Positions 1 through 6,409 of a stretch of DNA of 6,706 nt are shown here, piece after piece (position 1 is the first letter of the stretch; each line of letters begins with the position of its first letter). Source of the DNA: Methylobacterium sp. (lineage in GTDB: Bacteria > Pseudomonadota > Alphaproteobacteria > Rhizobiales > Beijerinckiaceae). The stretch is taken from positions 1-6,706 of the forward strand of contig JADCCH010000105.1 in the NCBI GenBank assembly GCA_020252865.1. The letters run 5' to 3'. Position numbers and translations under genes: made by a program. A model generated the notes under the pieces. The model was not told where the DNA came from. It ran no database searches and saw nothing but the letters and a program-made list of their open reading frames with translations.

Positions 1-233
1 AAGGCGTGTGCATCGCGCGTTCCGGCGGGGGCTTCCAGGAGAGCTTCACGGTGCGCAAGATTTCCTATGGCGAAGGCGTGGAGCGTGTGTTTCCGGTCTA
101 TTCGCCGAATATCGACTCCATCAAGGTTGTCCGCAAGGGCAAGGTGCGCCGCGCGAAGCTCTATTACCTGCGCGATCGCCGGGGCAAGTCGGCCCGCATC
201 GCCGAGCGTGTCGAGAACCGCAACCAGGGCTGA
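1..233 (+). CDS. rplS: 50S ribosomal protein L19, 3' part only
   Basis: The reading frame enters from outside the window; whole codons start at base 3 and give the last 76 residues, ending in TGA at 231-233. The protein belongs to the large ribosomal subunit at the 30S-50S interface. The recognition is firm: [17 protein letters not shown], the block [20 protein letters not shown] and YYLRDRRGK are the conserved L19 core and C-terminal signature. The family is usually about 115-130 residues, so roughly the first third to two fifths is missing upstream. The gene is followed by an intrinsic terminator, so it ends its transcription unit (in many bacteria rpsP-rimM-trmD-rplS). No defect is visible in the part present. 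Confidence 0.97.
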   Translation, partial: GVCIARSGGGFQESFTVRKISYGEGVERVFPVYSPNIDSIKVVRKGKVRRAKLYYLRDRRGKSARIAERVENRNQG

Positions 234-259
234 GGCCCCGGGGTTCGGACAGATATTCA

Positions 260-283
260 GGCGGCCTCCGGGCCGCCTTTTTT
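260..283 (+). terminator. Rho-independent terminator of rplS
   Basis: A perfect 7-bp GC-only stem, GGCGGCC (260-266) paired with GGCCGCC (271-277), with a TCCG tetraloop (267-270), is followed directly by six T residues (278-283). It lies 26 bases after the rplS stop codon, so it separates the ribosomal operon from the downstream hydrolase pseudogene. This is the only strong intrinsic terminator found in the window. Confidence 0.93.
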
Positions 284-380
284 GTTGCCGAAAATGTGAT
301 GGTCCAACAATGAACTACCGCTTCTGGTTTCCGCCCCTCCCGCGTTAGCGTCAGGCTGGAAGAATAACCGGGAAAGAACG

Positions 381-1280
381 ATGGCTGCCAAGAAGGCACA
401 GGTGCCGGAAGAGGTCATCGGGCTCTATGATCGCTTCACGCATGGCGGCATGGATCGCCGCGCCTTCATGGAGAGGCTCACGCAGATCGCGGGCTCGACG
501 GCCGCGGCGGTGGCCTTGCTGCCGATGCTCCAGAGCAACTACGCGCTTGCCGAAACCGTGAAGCCGGACGATCCACGCCTTGCTTATGAGGATGGCGTAA
601 CGATCCCCGGCTCCGATGCCGGGCTCAAGGGCTATCTTGTGGCGCCGAAGGGCGGGGTGAAACGCCCGGCTTTGCTGATGATCCATCAAAATCGTAGTCT
701 CAACCCGCATATCCGTGACATGACCCGGCGTGGCGCGCTCGCGGGCTATCTCACGCTCGGCATCGATGCGCTCTCGCCGGAGGGCGGCACGCCGGCGAAC
801 GAGGATCAGGCCCGTTCGATGATCGGTCCGCTGAACCCGGATGTCGCGGCGGAGCGCTGCGCGGCGGCGATCCGCTTCCTCGCTTCCCATCCGCAATCGA
901 CCGGCAAGGTCGGCGCGATAGGCTTCTGCTGGGGCGGCGGGCAGGTGAACCGCGTGCTCGCGATCGAACCGGCGCTGAATGCCGGTGTTTCCTATTATGG
1001 TTCGCAGATCCCGGCCGAGCGCGTGCCCGGCATCAAGGGCGCGCTGCTGCTGCATTACGCCTAGAAGGACGAGCGCATCAATGCGGGCATACCGGCCTAT
1101 GAGGCGGCGCTCAAGGCCAACAAGAAGACTTACGAGCTTCACATATATGAGGGGGTGGACCACGCGTTCAATAATGATACCGGCGGCGCGCGCTACAACC
1201 CGGAAGCGGCGAGGCTCGCCTGGGAGCGGAGCCTGGCCTTTCTCGCCAGGCATCTCGGTGCGCCGCCGGCTGCGGGATGA
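381..1280 (+). pseudogene. Dienelactone hydrolase family protein, interrupted by in-frame amber codon
   Basis: The frame opens at ATG 381 (purine-rich GGAAAG eight to ten bases upstream) and would run 300 codons to TGA 1278-1280, but TAG at 1062-1064 (codon 228) cuts it. Both sides of the stop are clearly one protein in the same frame: LLLHYA before, KDERINAGIPAYEAALKAN and EGVDHAFNNDT after, as in YghX-like dienelactone hydrolases. The N-terminus has a twin-arginine motif (DRRAFMERL, residues 25-33), a hydrophobic stretch and an ALA site near 55-57, suggesting Tat export. The nucleophile elbow GFCWGGG carries Cys183. The catalytic Asp (codon 230) and His (codon 261) lie beyond the stop, so the 227-residue product should be inactive. 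The usual IHENRG motif reads IHQNRS, a change at the family's conserved Glu. The frame is otherwise intact, so the nonsense change looks recent. Suppression or a sequencing error remain possible. Confidence 0.88.
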
Positions 1281-1287
1281 GGCCATA

Positions 1288-1305
1288 TAGTTTCATCTGA
1301 AACTA
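1288..1305. promoter_or_regulatory. Perfect palindrome, probable repressor operator upstream of hmgA
   Basis: TAGTTTCA-TC-TGAAACTA is an 8+8 bp perfect inverted repeat with a two-base centre. It lies just after the hydrolase stop codon and 72-89 bases before the hmgA start codon. Size and symmetry fit a dimeric winged-helix repressor of the MarR type, a class that often controls homogentisate and other aromatic-acid genes in Alphaproteobacteria. No MarR gene is in the window, so the regulator is not identified. It has no T-tract and a two-base centre, so it is not a terminator. Confidence 0.6.
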
Positions 1306-1376
1306 ATTCTTGCCCCTGCCCTCGAATTCTGGCATGAACCGTTGCAGGATTCCGAACAGCATCGGGAGTGATCACA

Positions 1377-2744
1377 ATGAACAGGCCTGTGCAGTTTTCA
1401 CCGCTCGCCGGCGCCAGGACCACGGTTGAGGGCTCGCTCGCCTATATGTCGGGCTTTGGCAATTCCTTCGAGACGGAGGCCTTGCCGAATGCCCTGCCGG
1501 TAGGGCGCAACTCGCCGCAGAAATGCAATTACGGCCTCTATGCGGAGCAGCTTTCGGGCTCGCCCTTCACCGCGCCGCGCGCCACAAACGAGCGTTCCTG
1601 GCTCTATCGCATCCAGCCGGGCGTGAAGCATCAGGGCCGCTATCGCAAGGTGGGCGGCGGGCTGATCCGCACCGCGCCGAACCGCGAGGAATCGGCGCTG
1701 CCCATCGGCCAGATGCGATGGATGCCGGTGCCGATCCCCGGCGAGAAACTCACCTTCCTTAGCGGCATGCGCACCATGACCACCGCCGGCGATGCCGAGG
1801 GGCAGGCCGGCATGGCTGCGCATATCGCGCTCATCACCGCTTCGATGAAGGATGAGTATTTCTTCAATGCCGATGGCGAGCTGATGATCGTCGCACAGCA
1901 GGGACGCCTGCGTTTTCCCACGGAATTTGGCGTGATCGAGATCGAGCCGGGCGAGATCTGCATCATTCCGCGCGGCGTGATCTTCCGCTGCGAACTCGTG
2001 GATGGCCCGGCGCGGGCCTATGTCTGCGAGAATTACGGCGGTGCCTTCACGCTGCCCGAGCGCGGGCCGATCGGCGCGAATTGTCTCGCCAATGCCCGCG
2101 ATTTCCTCGTGCCCGCCGCTTCCTACGAGGACAAGCCCGGCAAGGCTTTGTTCTATGTGAAGTGGTGCGGCGAGATGTTCGCGACCGAGCTTGAGGCCTC
2201 GCCCCTCGATGTCGTGGCGTGGCACGGCAACTACTATCCCTACAAGTATGATCTCCGCCGCTTCTCGCCGGTGGGCGCGATTTCCTACGACCACCCCGAC
2301 CCCTCGATCTTCACGGTGCTGACCTCGCCCTCCGGCGAAGTCGGCACGGCGAATATCGATTTCGTGATCTTCCCGGAGCGCTGGATGGTGGCCGAAAACA
2401 CGTTCCGCCCGCCCTGGTATCACCGGAATATCATGAGCGAATTCATGGGCCTGATTTACGGGGTCTATGATGCGAAGCCCGAAGGTTTCCTGCCGGGCGG
2501 CGCGAGCCTCCACAACATGATGCTGCCGCACGGGCCGGATACGCCAGCTTTCGAGCATGCCTCCAACGAACCGATGGTGCCGAAGAAGCTCACGGGCACC
2601 ATGGCCTTCATGTGGGAGACGCGGCTTCCCCAGCGGCTCACGAAATTCGCAAGCGAGGAAGCGCCGATCGACCAGAGCTATCTCGGCTGCTGGAGCGGGC
2701 TGAAGCGGCGGTTCGACCCGTCCACGCCGGAGCCGAAATGGTGA
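1377..2744 (+). CDS. hmgA: Homogentisate 1,2-dioxygenase
   Basis: This cytosolic non-haem Fe(II) enzyme opens the ring of homogentisate to maleylacetoacetate in tyrosine/phenylalanine catabolism. ATG 1377 is chosen over GTG 1368 because GGGAG at 1364-1368 is spaced eight bases from the ATG and overlaps the GTG. The product is 455 residues, normal for the family. The N-terminal signature [14 protein letters not shown] and the block [17 protein letters not shown] are typical. By comparison with the human enzyme (constant offset of 14), the iron ligands are His349 and Glu355 ([12 protein letters not shown]) and His385 (MMLPHGPD), with the active-site base His306 in [10 protein letters not shown]. 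All are present, so the enzyme should work. The usual partners maiA and fahA do not follow; a HexR-type regulator does, 100 bases downstream. Control is probably through the palindrome at 1288-1305. Confidence 0.97.
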   Translation: MNRPVQFSPLAGARTTVEGSLAYMSGFGNSFETEALPNALPVGRNSPQKCNYGLYAEQLSGSPFTAPRATNERSWLYRIQPGVKHQGRYRKVGGGLIRTAPNREESALPIGQMRWMPVPIPGEKLTFLSGMRTMTTAGDAEGQAGMAAHIALITASMKDEYFFNADGELMIVAQQGRLRFPTEFGVIEIEPGEICIIPRGVIFRCELVDGPARAYVCENYGGAFTLPERGPIGANCLANARDFLVPAASYEDKPGKALFYVKWCGEMFATELEASPLDVVAWHGNYYPYKYDLRRFSPVGAISYDHPDPSIFTVLTSPSGEVGTANIDFVIFPERWMVAENTFRPPWYHRNIMSEFMGLIYGVYDAKPEGFLPGGASLHNMMLPHGPDTPAFEHASNEPMVPKKLTGTMAFMWETRLPQRLTKFASEEAPIDQSYLGCWSGLKRRFDPSTPEPKW

Positions 2745-2762
2745 GAAGTTCACGGATGAGGG

Positions 2763-2777
2763 TGTAGGAAAACGACG
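2763..2777. promoter_or_regulatory. Possible HexR-like site upstream of the regulator gene
   Basis: TGTAGGAAAACGACG matches 12 of 15 positions of an ideal HexR-type palindrome of the form TGTAGTAAAACTACA (consensus recalled, not computed). It lies 67-81 bases before the regulator's start codon, where an autoregulatory operator could sit. The left half is perfect and the right half degenerate. A single weak match could be chance; no convincing promoter is visible next to it. Confidence 0.3.
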
Positions 2778-2844
2778 AAATCCGGCTTGGCGGCGAAAGT
2801 TTCCCCCCGTAATCTCGCGCGAAGGTGCCGCGAGGAGAAACAGG

Positions 2845-3720
2845 ATGAGCGAAACCGGCAGGGCGGAGACGGGCAAGGCCCTGCTCGTGAGCATCGAGGC
2901 CGCCCGCGATCATCTTTCCCGTTCCGAGGCGCGCGTGGCGGATGTCATCCTCAGTGATCCCAACCGCGCGGTGGAGATGTCCATCGCGGCAATTTCGGAA
3001 GCGGCGGATGTCAGCGAGCCCACCGTCGCGCGCTTCTGCAAGTCGCTCGGATTTTCGGGCCTGAAGGAATTCAAGCTCCGCCTCGCGCGCAGCCTGGGCG
3101 CGGGCATTCCCTTCGTGCATCAGGATGTGAAGCCGGGCGATGATGCCTCGGCGGTCGTGCGCAAGATGCTCGACCGGGCCTCGAGCGCGCTCGCGCGCCT
3201 CGCGGAGGAGCTTGATTCCGGGCTGCTCGCCAAGGCTGCGAAGGCGATGGCCGAAGCGCCGCGGCTCGAATTCTACGGGCAGGGGAATTCCGGCATCGTG
3301 GCGTTGGATGCCCAGCACAAGTTCTTCCGGCTCGGCATCCCCACGGCCGCCTATTCCGATCCGCATGTGCATGCGATGTCCGCCGCGCTTCTCGGCCCGA
3401 AGGATGTGGTGATCGCGATCTCCGCCTCGGGGCGCACGCTGGATCTCATCCGCTCGGTGGAAATCGCGCGGAACTTCGGTGCCACCGTCATCGGCCTCAC
3501 GACACGCGGCTCGCCGCTTACCAGGCTCTGCGATGTCGCGATCACCACGGATGTCGAGGAGGATGCGGATGTCTATTCGCCCATGCTCTCGCGCCATGTG
3601 CATCTCGCGATCATCGACGTCCTCAGCGTGCTGACGGCTCTGGAGCGGGGCGATGCGGGCGTGACGAGTCTTGCGCGGGCGAAGAAGAGCGTCCGGGAGA
3701 AGCGCACATCCTCCGGATAA
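2845..3720 (+). CDS. hexR: RpiR-family transcriptional regulator, HexR-like
   Basis: A 291-residue cytosolic DNA-binding protein, normal length for the family. An N-terminal RpiR-type helix-turn-helix domain covers about residues 10-85, with the recognition part around MSIAAISEAADVSEPTVARF (45-64) followed by GFSGLKEFKLRLA. A C-terminal SIS sugar-phosphate domain spans about 125-265, with YGQGNSG (144-150) and ISASGRT (192-198) forming the phosphate-binding loops. The wording EFYGQGNSGIVALDAQHKFF, AAYSDPHV and DVYSPMLSR is close to HexR, the KDPG-responsive repressor of zwf and Entner-Doudoroff genes. ATG 2845 has AGGAG (2833-2837) seven bases upstream. The gene lies directly upstream of zwf-pgl, which supports the HexR role. 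The ligand is inferred from family, not from the sequence. The last 20 residues are basic and probably unstructured. Confidence 0.93.
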   Translation: MSETGRAETGKALLVSIEAARDHLSRSEARVADVILSDPNRAVEMSIAAISEAADVSEPTVARFCKSLGFSGLKEFKLRLARSLGAGIPFVHQDVKPGDDASAVVRKMLDRASSALARLAEELDSGLLAKAAKAMAEAPRLEFYGQGNSGIVALDAQHKFFRLGIPTAAYSDPHVHAMSAALLGPKDVVIAISASGRTLDLIRSVEIARNFGATVIGLTTRGSPLTRLCDVAITTDVEEDADVYSPMLSRHVHLAIIDVLSVLTALERGDAGVTSLARAKKSVREKRTSSG

Positions 3721-3737
3721 TCCGGCAAGAGGCAGAA

Positions 3738-3752
3738 TGTAACAAAATTACC
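3738..3752. promoter_or_regulatory. HexR-like operator 1 upstream of zwf
   Basis: TGTAACAAAATTACC contains GTAA-N5-TTAC, the inverted arrangement known for HexR sites in proteobacteria (TGTAAT-type palindrome with an A/T centre). It is centred at 3745, about 60 bases upstream of the predicted zwf transcription start. The regulator encoded immediately upstream is the natural ligand. Assignment rests on a recalled consensus and context. Confidence 0.6.
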
Positions 3753-3758
3753 ATCTTT

Positions 3759-3773
3759 CGTAGTAAAGCTTCA
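3759..3773. promoter_or_regulatory. HexR-like operator 2 overlapping the zwf -35 box
   Basis: CGTAGTAAAGCTTCA matches 12 of 15 positions of TGTAGTAAAACTACA. Its centre at 3766 is exactly 21 bp, two helical turns, from the centre of operator 1 (3745), so both would face the same side of the helix. Its 3' end overlaps the predicted -35 hexamer at 3770-3775, which fits repression by blocking RNA polymerase. Confidence 0.5.
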
Positions 3774-3798
3774 CAGTTGTGATGCGGTCGGGTTATAA
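3770..3798 (+). promoter_or_regulatory. Predicted sigma70-type promoter of zwf-pgl
   Basis: TTCACA (3770-3775, five of six to TTGACA), a 17-base spacer and TTATAA (3793-3798, a good -10) form the best promoter seen in the window. Transcription would start near 3805, leaving a leader of about 50 bases before zwf. The region is AT-rich compared with its surroundings and lies between the regulator and zwf, so zwf-pgl has its own promoter. Confidence 0.65.
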
Positions 3799-3855
3799 GA
3801 GCCAAAGCGGCCCCTGTAGGCCGCGCCGAGCCTGCCGCTGAAGGAATTGCCCGTG

Positions 3856-5346
3856 ATGGTCGAACGTCGTCTCCCCATCCTGCCCGAGCGCACGCCGGTT
3901 CCGCTTTTCGATCTCGTTCTGGTGGGCGCGACGGGGGATCTTGCGCTGCGCAAACTGTTTCCGGCGCTGGCGCGTCGCGCGGCGGAGGGTGTTCTGCCCA
4001 AGGGGAGCCGCATTCTCGGAGTCGTGCGCAGCGGCGACAGCCCGGAAGCGCTGAAGGAGCATCTCGGCACGAAACTGCGCGCGCATGGCGTGGCGGATGA
4101 AGATGTTCGCCGCCTGTTGCCGATCGTGGAATTCGTGAAGGCCGATATCGCCGATGCCCAAAGCCTTTCCGGCCTCGCCGAGCATCTCGATGACCCAACC
4201 CGTGTGCGTGCGTTCTATCTGGCGACGCCGCCGGATCGCTTCATTCCCGCGAGCCGCGCGCTGAAATCGGCCGGTTTGCTCGAAGCTGGAACGCGCCTCG
4301 TGCTCGAAAAGCCGCTGGGTCAGGATCTCGCCTCCGCCCGTGCCATCAACGAGGCGGTGGCAGCGGTGCTGCCGGAAAGCCAGACCTACCGCATCGATCA
4401 TTATCTCGGGAAGGAGACGGTGCAGAACCTGCTCGTCCTGCGCTTTGCGAACACGCTGTTCGAGCGTTCCTGGTCGGAGCGGGATATCGACCATGTGCAG
4501 ATCACCGTGGCGGAGACAGTGGGGCTGGAGCAGCGGGCCGGCTATTATGACAAGATCGGCGCCTTGCGAGACATGGTGCAGAACCATGTGCTGCAGCTCC
4601 TCTGCCTTTTCGCGATCGAGCCGCCGAACACGCTCACGGCCGATGCGATCCGCGACGAGAAACTGCGCGTTCTTCGCGCGCTGAAGCCGATTTCCGGGGC
4701 CGATGTGCTGCAGAAGACCGTGCGTGGACAATATATCCGCGGCTCTCTCGATGGTTCGCCGGTTCCGGGCTATGCGGAGGAATTGGGGCTGGAGAGCAGC
4801 ACCGAGACCTTCGTGGCCCTGCGCTGCGAGTTGGAAACCTGGCGGTGGGCGGGCGTGCCGATCTTCCTGCGCACGGGCAAGCGCATGGGGTCGCGCTATT
4901 CGGAAATCGTGGTCACCTTCCGCAAGCTGCCGCATCTCATCTTTCCGGGGCAGGCGGGGGCGGCGGTGGAAGCCAATCGCCTGGTCATCCGCCTGCAGCC
5001 GAATGACGGCCTGCAATTGCAGCTGATGATGAAGGTGCCGGGTTCCGGCCGGCTGAAACTCGTGCCGCGCGTGCTCGATCTGCGCTACGACACAGCCTTC
5101 GACGAGCGCACGCCCGATGCTTATGAGCGCCTGCTGACCGACGTCATCCGGGGCGACCAGACGCTCTTCATGCGCCGCGACGAGGTGGAGACCGCCTGGT
5201 CCTTCATTGATCCGATCGTCGAGGGCTGGAAGGAGCATTATACGGCGCCGCACCGCTATGTTGCGGGCACCTCGGGGCCGGCGCAGGCGGTCGCCCTCAT
5301 CGAGCGGGAAGGGCGAAGCTGGGGCGACCCGGAATTGCGGGCGTGA
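3856..5346 (+). CDS. zwf: Glucose-6-phosphate 1-dehydrogenase
   Basis: A cytosolic enzyme oxidising glucose-6-phosphate to 6-phosphogluconolactone with reduction of NAD(P)+, the entry to the Entner-Doudoroff and oxidative pentose phosphate routes. From ATG 3856 it has 496 residues, a normal length. The N-terminal Rossmann motif is GATGDLALRKL (from residue 24). The family signature RIDHYLGKE contains Asp181, His182 and Lys186, and His244 in VQNHVLQ is the expected catalytic base. C-terminal blocks LRTGKRM, YERLLTDV and SFIDPIVEGW are conserved. The start is not fully settled: AAGGAA (3841-3846) could serve ATG 3856, GTG 3853 or TTG 3847; ATG is preferred by codon and workable spacing. Two HexR-like sites and a promoter precede it; pgl follows after nine bases, so the two are co-transcribed. 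Coenzyme preference cannot be read from the sequence. Confidence 0.97.
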   Translation: MVERRLPILPERTPVPLFDLVLVGATGDLALRKLFPALARRAAEGVLPKGSRILGVVRSGDSPEALKEHLGTKLRAHGVADEDVRRLLPIVEFVKADIADAQSLSGLAEHLDDPTRVRAFYLATPPDRFIPASRALKSAGLLEAGTRLVLEKPLGQDLASARAINEAVAAVLPESQTYRIDHYLGKETVQNLLVLRFANTLFERSWSERDIDHVQITVAETVGLEQRAGYYDKIGALRDMVQNHVLQLLCLFAIEPPNTLTADAIRDEKLRVLRALKPISGADVLQKTVRGQYIRGSLDGSPVPGYAEELGLESSTETFVALRCELETWRWAGVPIFLRTGKRMGSRYSEIVVTFRKLPHLIFPGQAGAAVEANRLVIRLQPNDGLQLQLMMKVPGSGRLKLVPRVLDLRYDTAFDERTPDAYERLLTDVIRGDQTLFMRRDEVETAWSFIDPIVEGWKEHYTAPHRYVAGTSGPAQAVALIEREGRSWGDPELRA

Positions 5347-5355
5347 GCCTTTACC

Positions 5356-6045
5356 ATGAGCCGGCGCCCCATTCTGCATCTTCACGCCGATCTCGCGGGC
5401 GCCTCACAGGCGCTGGCGCATTGGGTGGCGGCCAGGCTTCTGGCGGCTCTCGGACAGCAGGAGCGCGCAAGTGTCGCGCTTCCAGGCGGCTCGACGCCCG
5501 GGCAGTTCCTGGCAGCCCTGGCTAAGCAGGACTTGCCCTGGAAGCGCATCACGCTGTTGCCCACGGATGAGCGTTTCGTGCCGGCCGATCACCCCCGCTC
5601 CAACGAGCGGATGATGCGCGCGGCGCTGGATCCCGCCCTTCGGGCCGGCGCGGAATGGCTCTCCTTCGCGAGAGGTGAGCCTGGGCTGTCGCCGGAGGCC
5701 TTTGCGAAGCAGCTGGCGGAACGGGTGGCTCGGCTGCTGCCGCTCGATGTCGTGGTCTGCGGCATGGGCGAGGATGGGCATATCGCCTCGCTTTTCCCCG
5801 GTGAGCCGCAGGCGCGGCTCGATCCGAATGTGCCGTGCATCGTTCCCGCCTTTCCCATTGGGCTCGAACCCCGGATTTCCCTTTCAGCGATGGCCCTGCG
5901 CGAAGCAGGCGAAGCCGCTCTTCTCTTCTCCGGCGAAGAAAAATGGGCAGTATTCGTCGATGCCTTGCGGCTTCTTCACAAGCCTGTAACTCTGATTATC
6001 ACAGAAAACAGGCGATTGCATGTATTCTTTGCCAAAAGAACATGA
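5356..6045 (+). CDS. pgl: 6-phosphogluconolactonase
   Basis: This cytosolic enzyme hydrolyses 6-phosphogluconolactone made by Zwf to 6-phosphogluconate. It has 229 residues, usual for the DevB/Pgl type. Family motifs occur in order: LPGGSTP (42-48), TDERFVPADHPRSN (70-83) and GMGEDGHIASLFPGE (136-150). It starts nine bases after the zwf stop; no good ribosome binding site precedes ATG 5356, so translation is probably coupled to zwf. The last about 22 residues (PVTLIITENRRLHVFFAKRT region) can be aligned to the normal C-terminal pattern, but their codons (GTA, ATT, ACA, AGG, AGA, AAA) are AT-rich and unlike the rest of the gene, and the common aromatic-Ala/Cys-Pro ending is replaced by FAKRT. 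The 3' end may therefore have been altered next to the IS debris. The core enzyme looks intact. The usual downstream edd is absent from the window. Confidence 0.94.
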   Translation: MSRRPILHLHADLAGASQALAHWVAARLLAALGQQERASVALPGGSTPGQFLAALAKQDLPWKRITLLPTDERFVPADHPRSNERMMRAALDPALRAGAEWLSFARGEPGLSPEAFAKQLAERVARLLPLDVVVCGMGEDGHIASLFPGEPQARLDPNVPCIVPAFPIGLEPRISLSAMALREAGEAALLFSGEEKWAVFVDALRLLHKPVTLIITENRRLHVFFAKRT

Positions 6046-6080
6046 AAAAACTCAGTCTTGAGGCGTATTTAGAATTTTAA
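6042..6080 (+). other. 12-codon ORF overlapping the pgl stop (doubtful)
   Basis: ATG 6042-6044 overlaps the pgl TGA as ATGA and opens the frame MKKLSLEAYLEF, ending at TAA 6078-6080. The ATGA overlap is a typical coupling arrangement and the peptide begins like a normal gene start. It could be the stub of a lost downstream gene or pure chance; no family is recognised and there is no good ribosome binding site of its own. Confidence 0.2.
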
Positions 6081-6130
6081 AAAGGAATTTCTCCCCTTTA
6101 CGGAAGTATGCACTTGAGGCATATTCGGAA
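6057..6130 (+). repeat. Imperfect 18-bp direct repeat in an AT-rich spacer
   Basis: CTTGAGGCGTATTTAGAA (6057-6074) and CTTGAGGCATATTCGGAA (6113-6130) match at 15 of 18 positions, start to start 56 bases apart. They lie in the low-GC stretch between pgl and the IS1595-type fragment. They could be regulator sites, remnants of a target duplication or a duplicated IS end; the sequence does not decide. Confidence 0.45.
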
Positions 6131-6148
6131 CAATAGAGGTCCCCCGCT

Positions 6149-6347
6149 ATGTCTATTGAAAAGGCTCGCCGTCCGCCAGTTCTTCGCCCGCTTCCCGGAT
6201 GACGACGCTTGCCTGAACCACGTCATGGAAGCTTGCTACGGGATGCGCCATGAATGCGGGAAATGCGGCAAGGATGCGACGTTCCACCGGATCACCGGAC
6301 GCCGCGCCGCCGCACTGGCCGAGTGGCGTCAACCCTGCACGGCTTGA
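6149..6347 (+). pseudogene. IS1595-family transposase, N-terminal fragment with frameshift
   Basis: ATG 6149 starts MSIEK, then one extra G in the AAGG run at 6161-6164 shifts the frame. Removing it gives MSIEKLAVRQFFARFPDDDA, the standard start of IS1595-family transposases. The match continues through CLNHVMEACYGMRHECGKCGKDATFHRITGR, which includes the first CxxC of the N-terminal zinc ribbon. The second CxxC, expected in a YACxxCG context, reads AALAEW, so the zinc site is lost, and a stop follows at 6345-6347. The DDE-type catalytic domain (another 200 or so residues) is missing. This is a dead relic, not a gene. Recognisable homology ends at about 6308-6326; bases 6348-6409 hold nothing I can identify. 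Confidence 0.8.
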
Positions 6348-6409
6348 TCGATGCCGGGGTAGGGCGCTTTCCGAGACTTTGTTGGTTTGTCTGACAGCGC
6401 TAAACACTG

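Noticed and set aside
351..1286. Open frame of 311 codons on the - strand across the hydrolase pseudogene
   Set aside because: Antisense shadow; the + strand has Tat motif, GFCWGG elbow and other family motifs in one frame through 1280.
1398..2894. Long open frame (498 codons) on the - strand opposite hmgA
   Set aside because: It is a mirror of GC-biased third positions in hmgA; composition rich in His, Arg and Ala, no family resemblance, and hmgA is certain.
3713..3725. CCGGAT-A-ATCCGG palindrome over the stop codon of the HexR-like gene, as terminator or operator
   Set aside because: Stem of only five usable pairs with a three-base loop and no T-tract; no matching regulator idea.
3771..3782. 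TCACA-GT-TGTGA palindrome as a CRP/FNR-type site
   Set aside because: The arms are in the reverse order to TGTGA-N6-TCACA and too close together; the left arm is better explained as the -35 box of the zwf promoter.
3793..5385. Long open frame (530 codons) on the - strand opposite zwf
   Set aside because: Antisense shadow of zwf with low-complexity Arg/His-rich wording and no motifs.
6081..6099. AAAGG...CCTTT hairpin after pgl as an operon terminator
   Set aside because: Five weak pairs around a nine-base loop with no following T-run; not convincing.
6153..6407. 84-codon frame on the - strand over the IS1595 fragment
   Set aside because: It is opposite a clear transposase relic, shows no family features and includes the junction zone.
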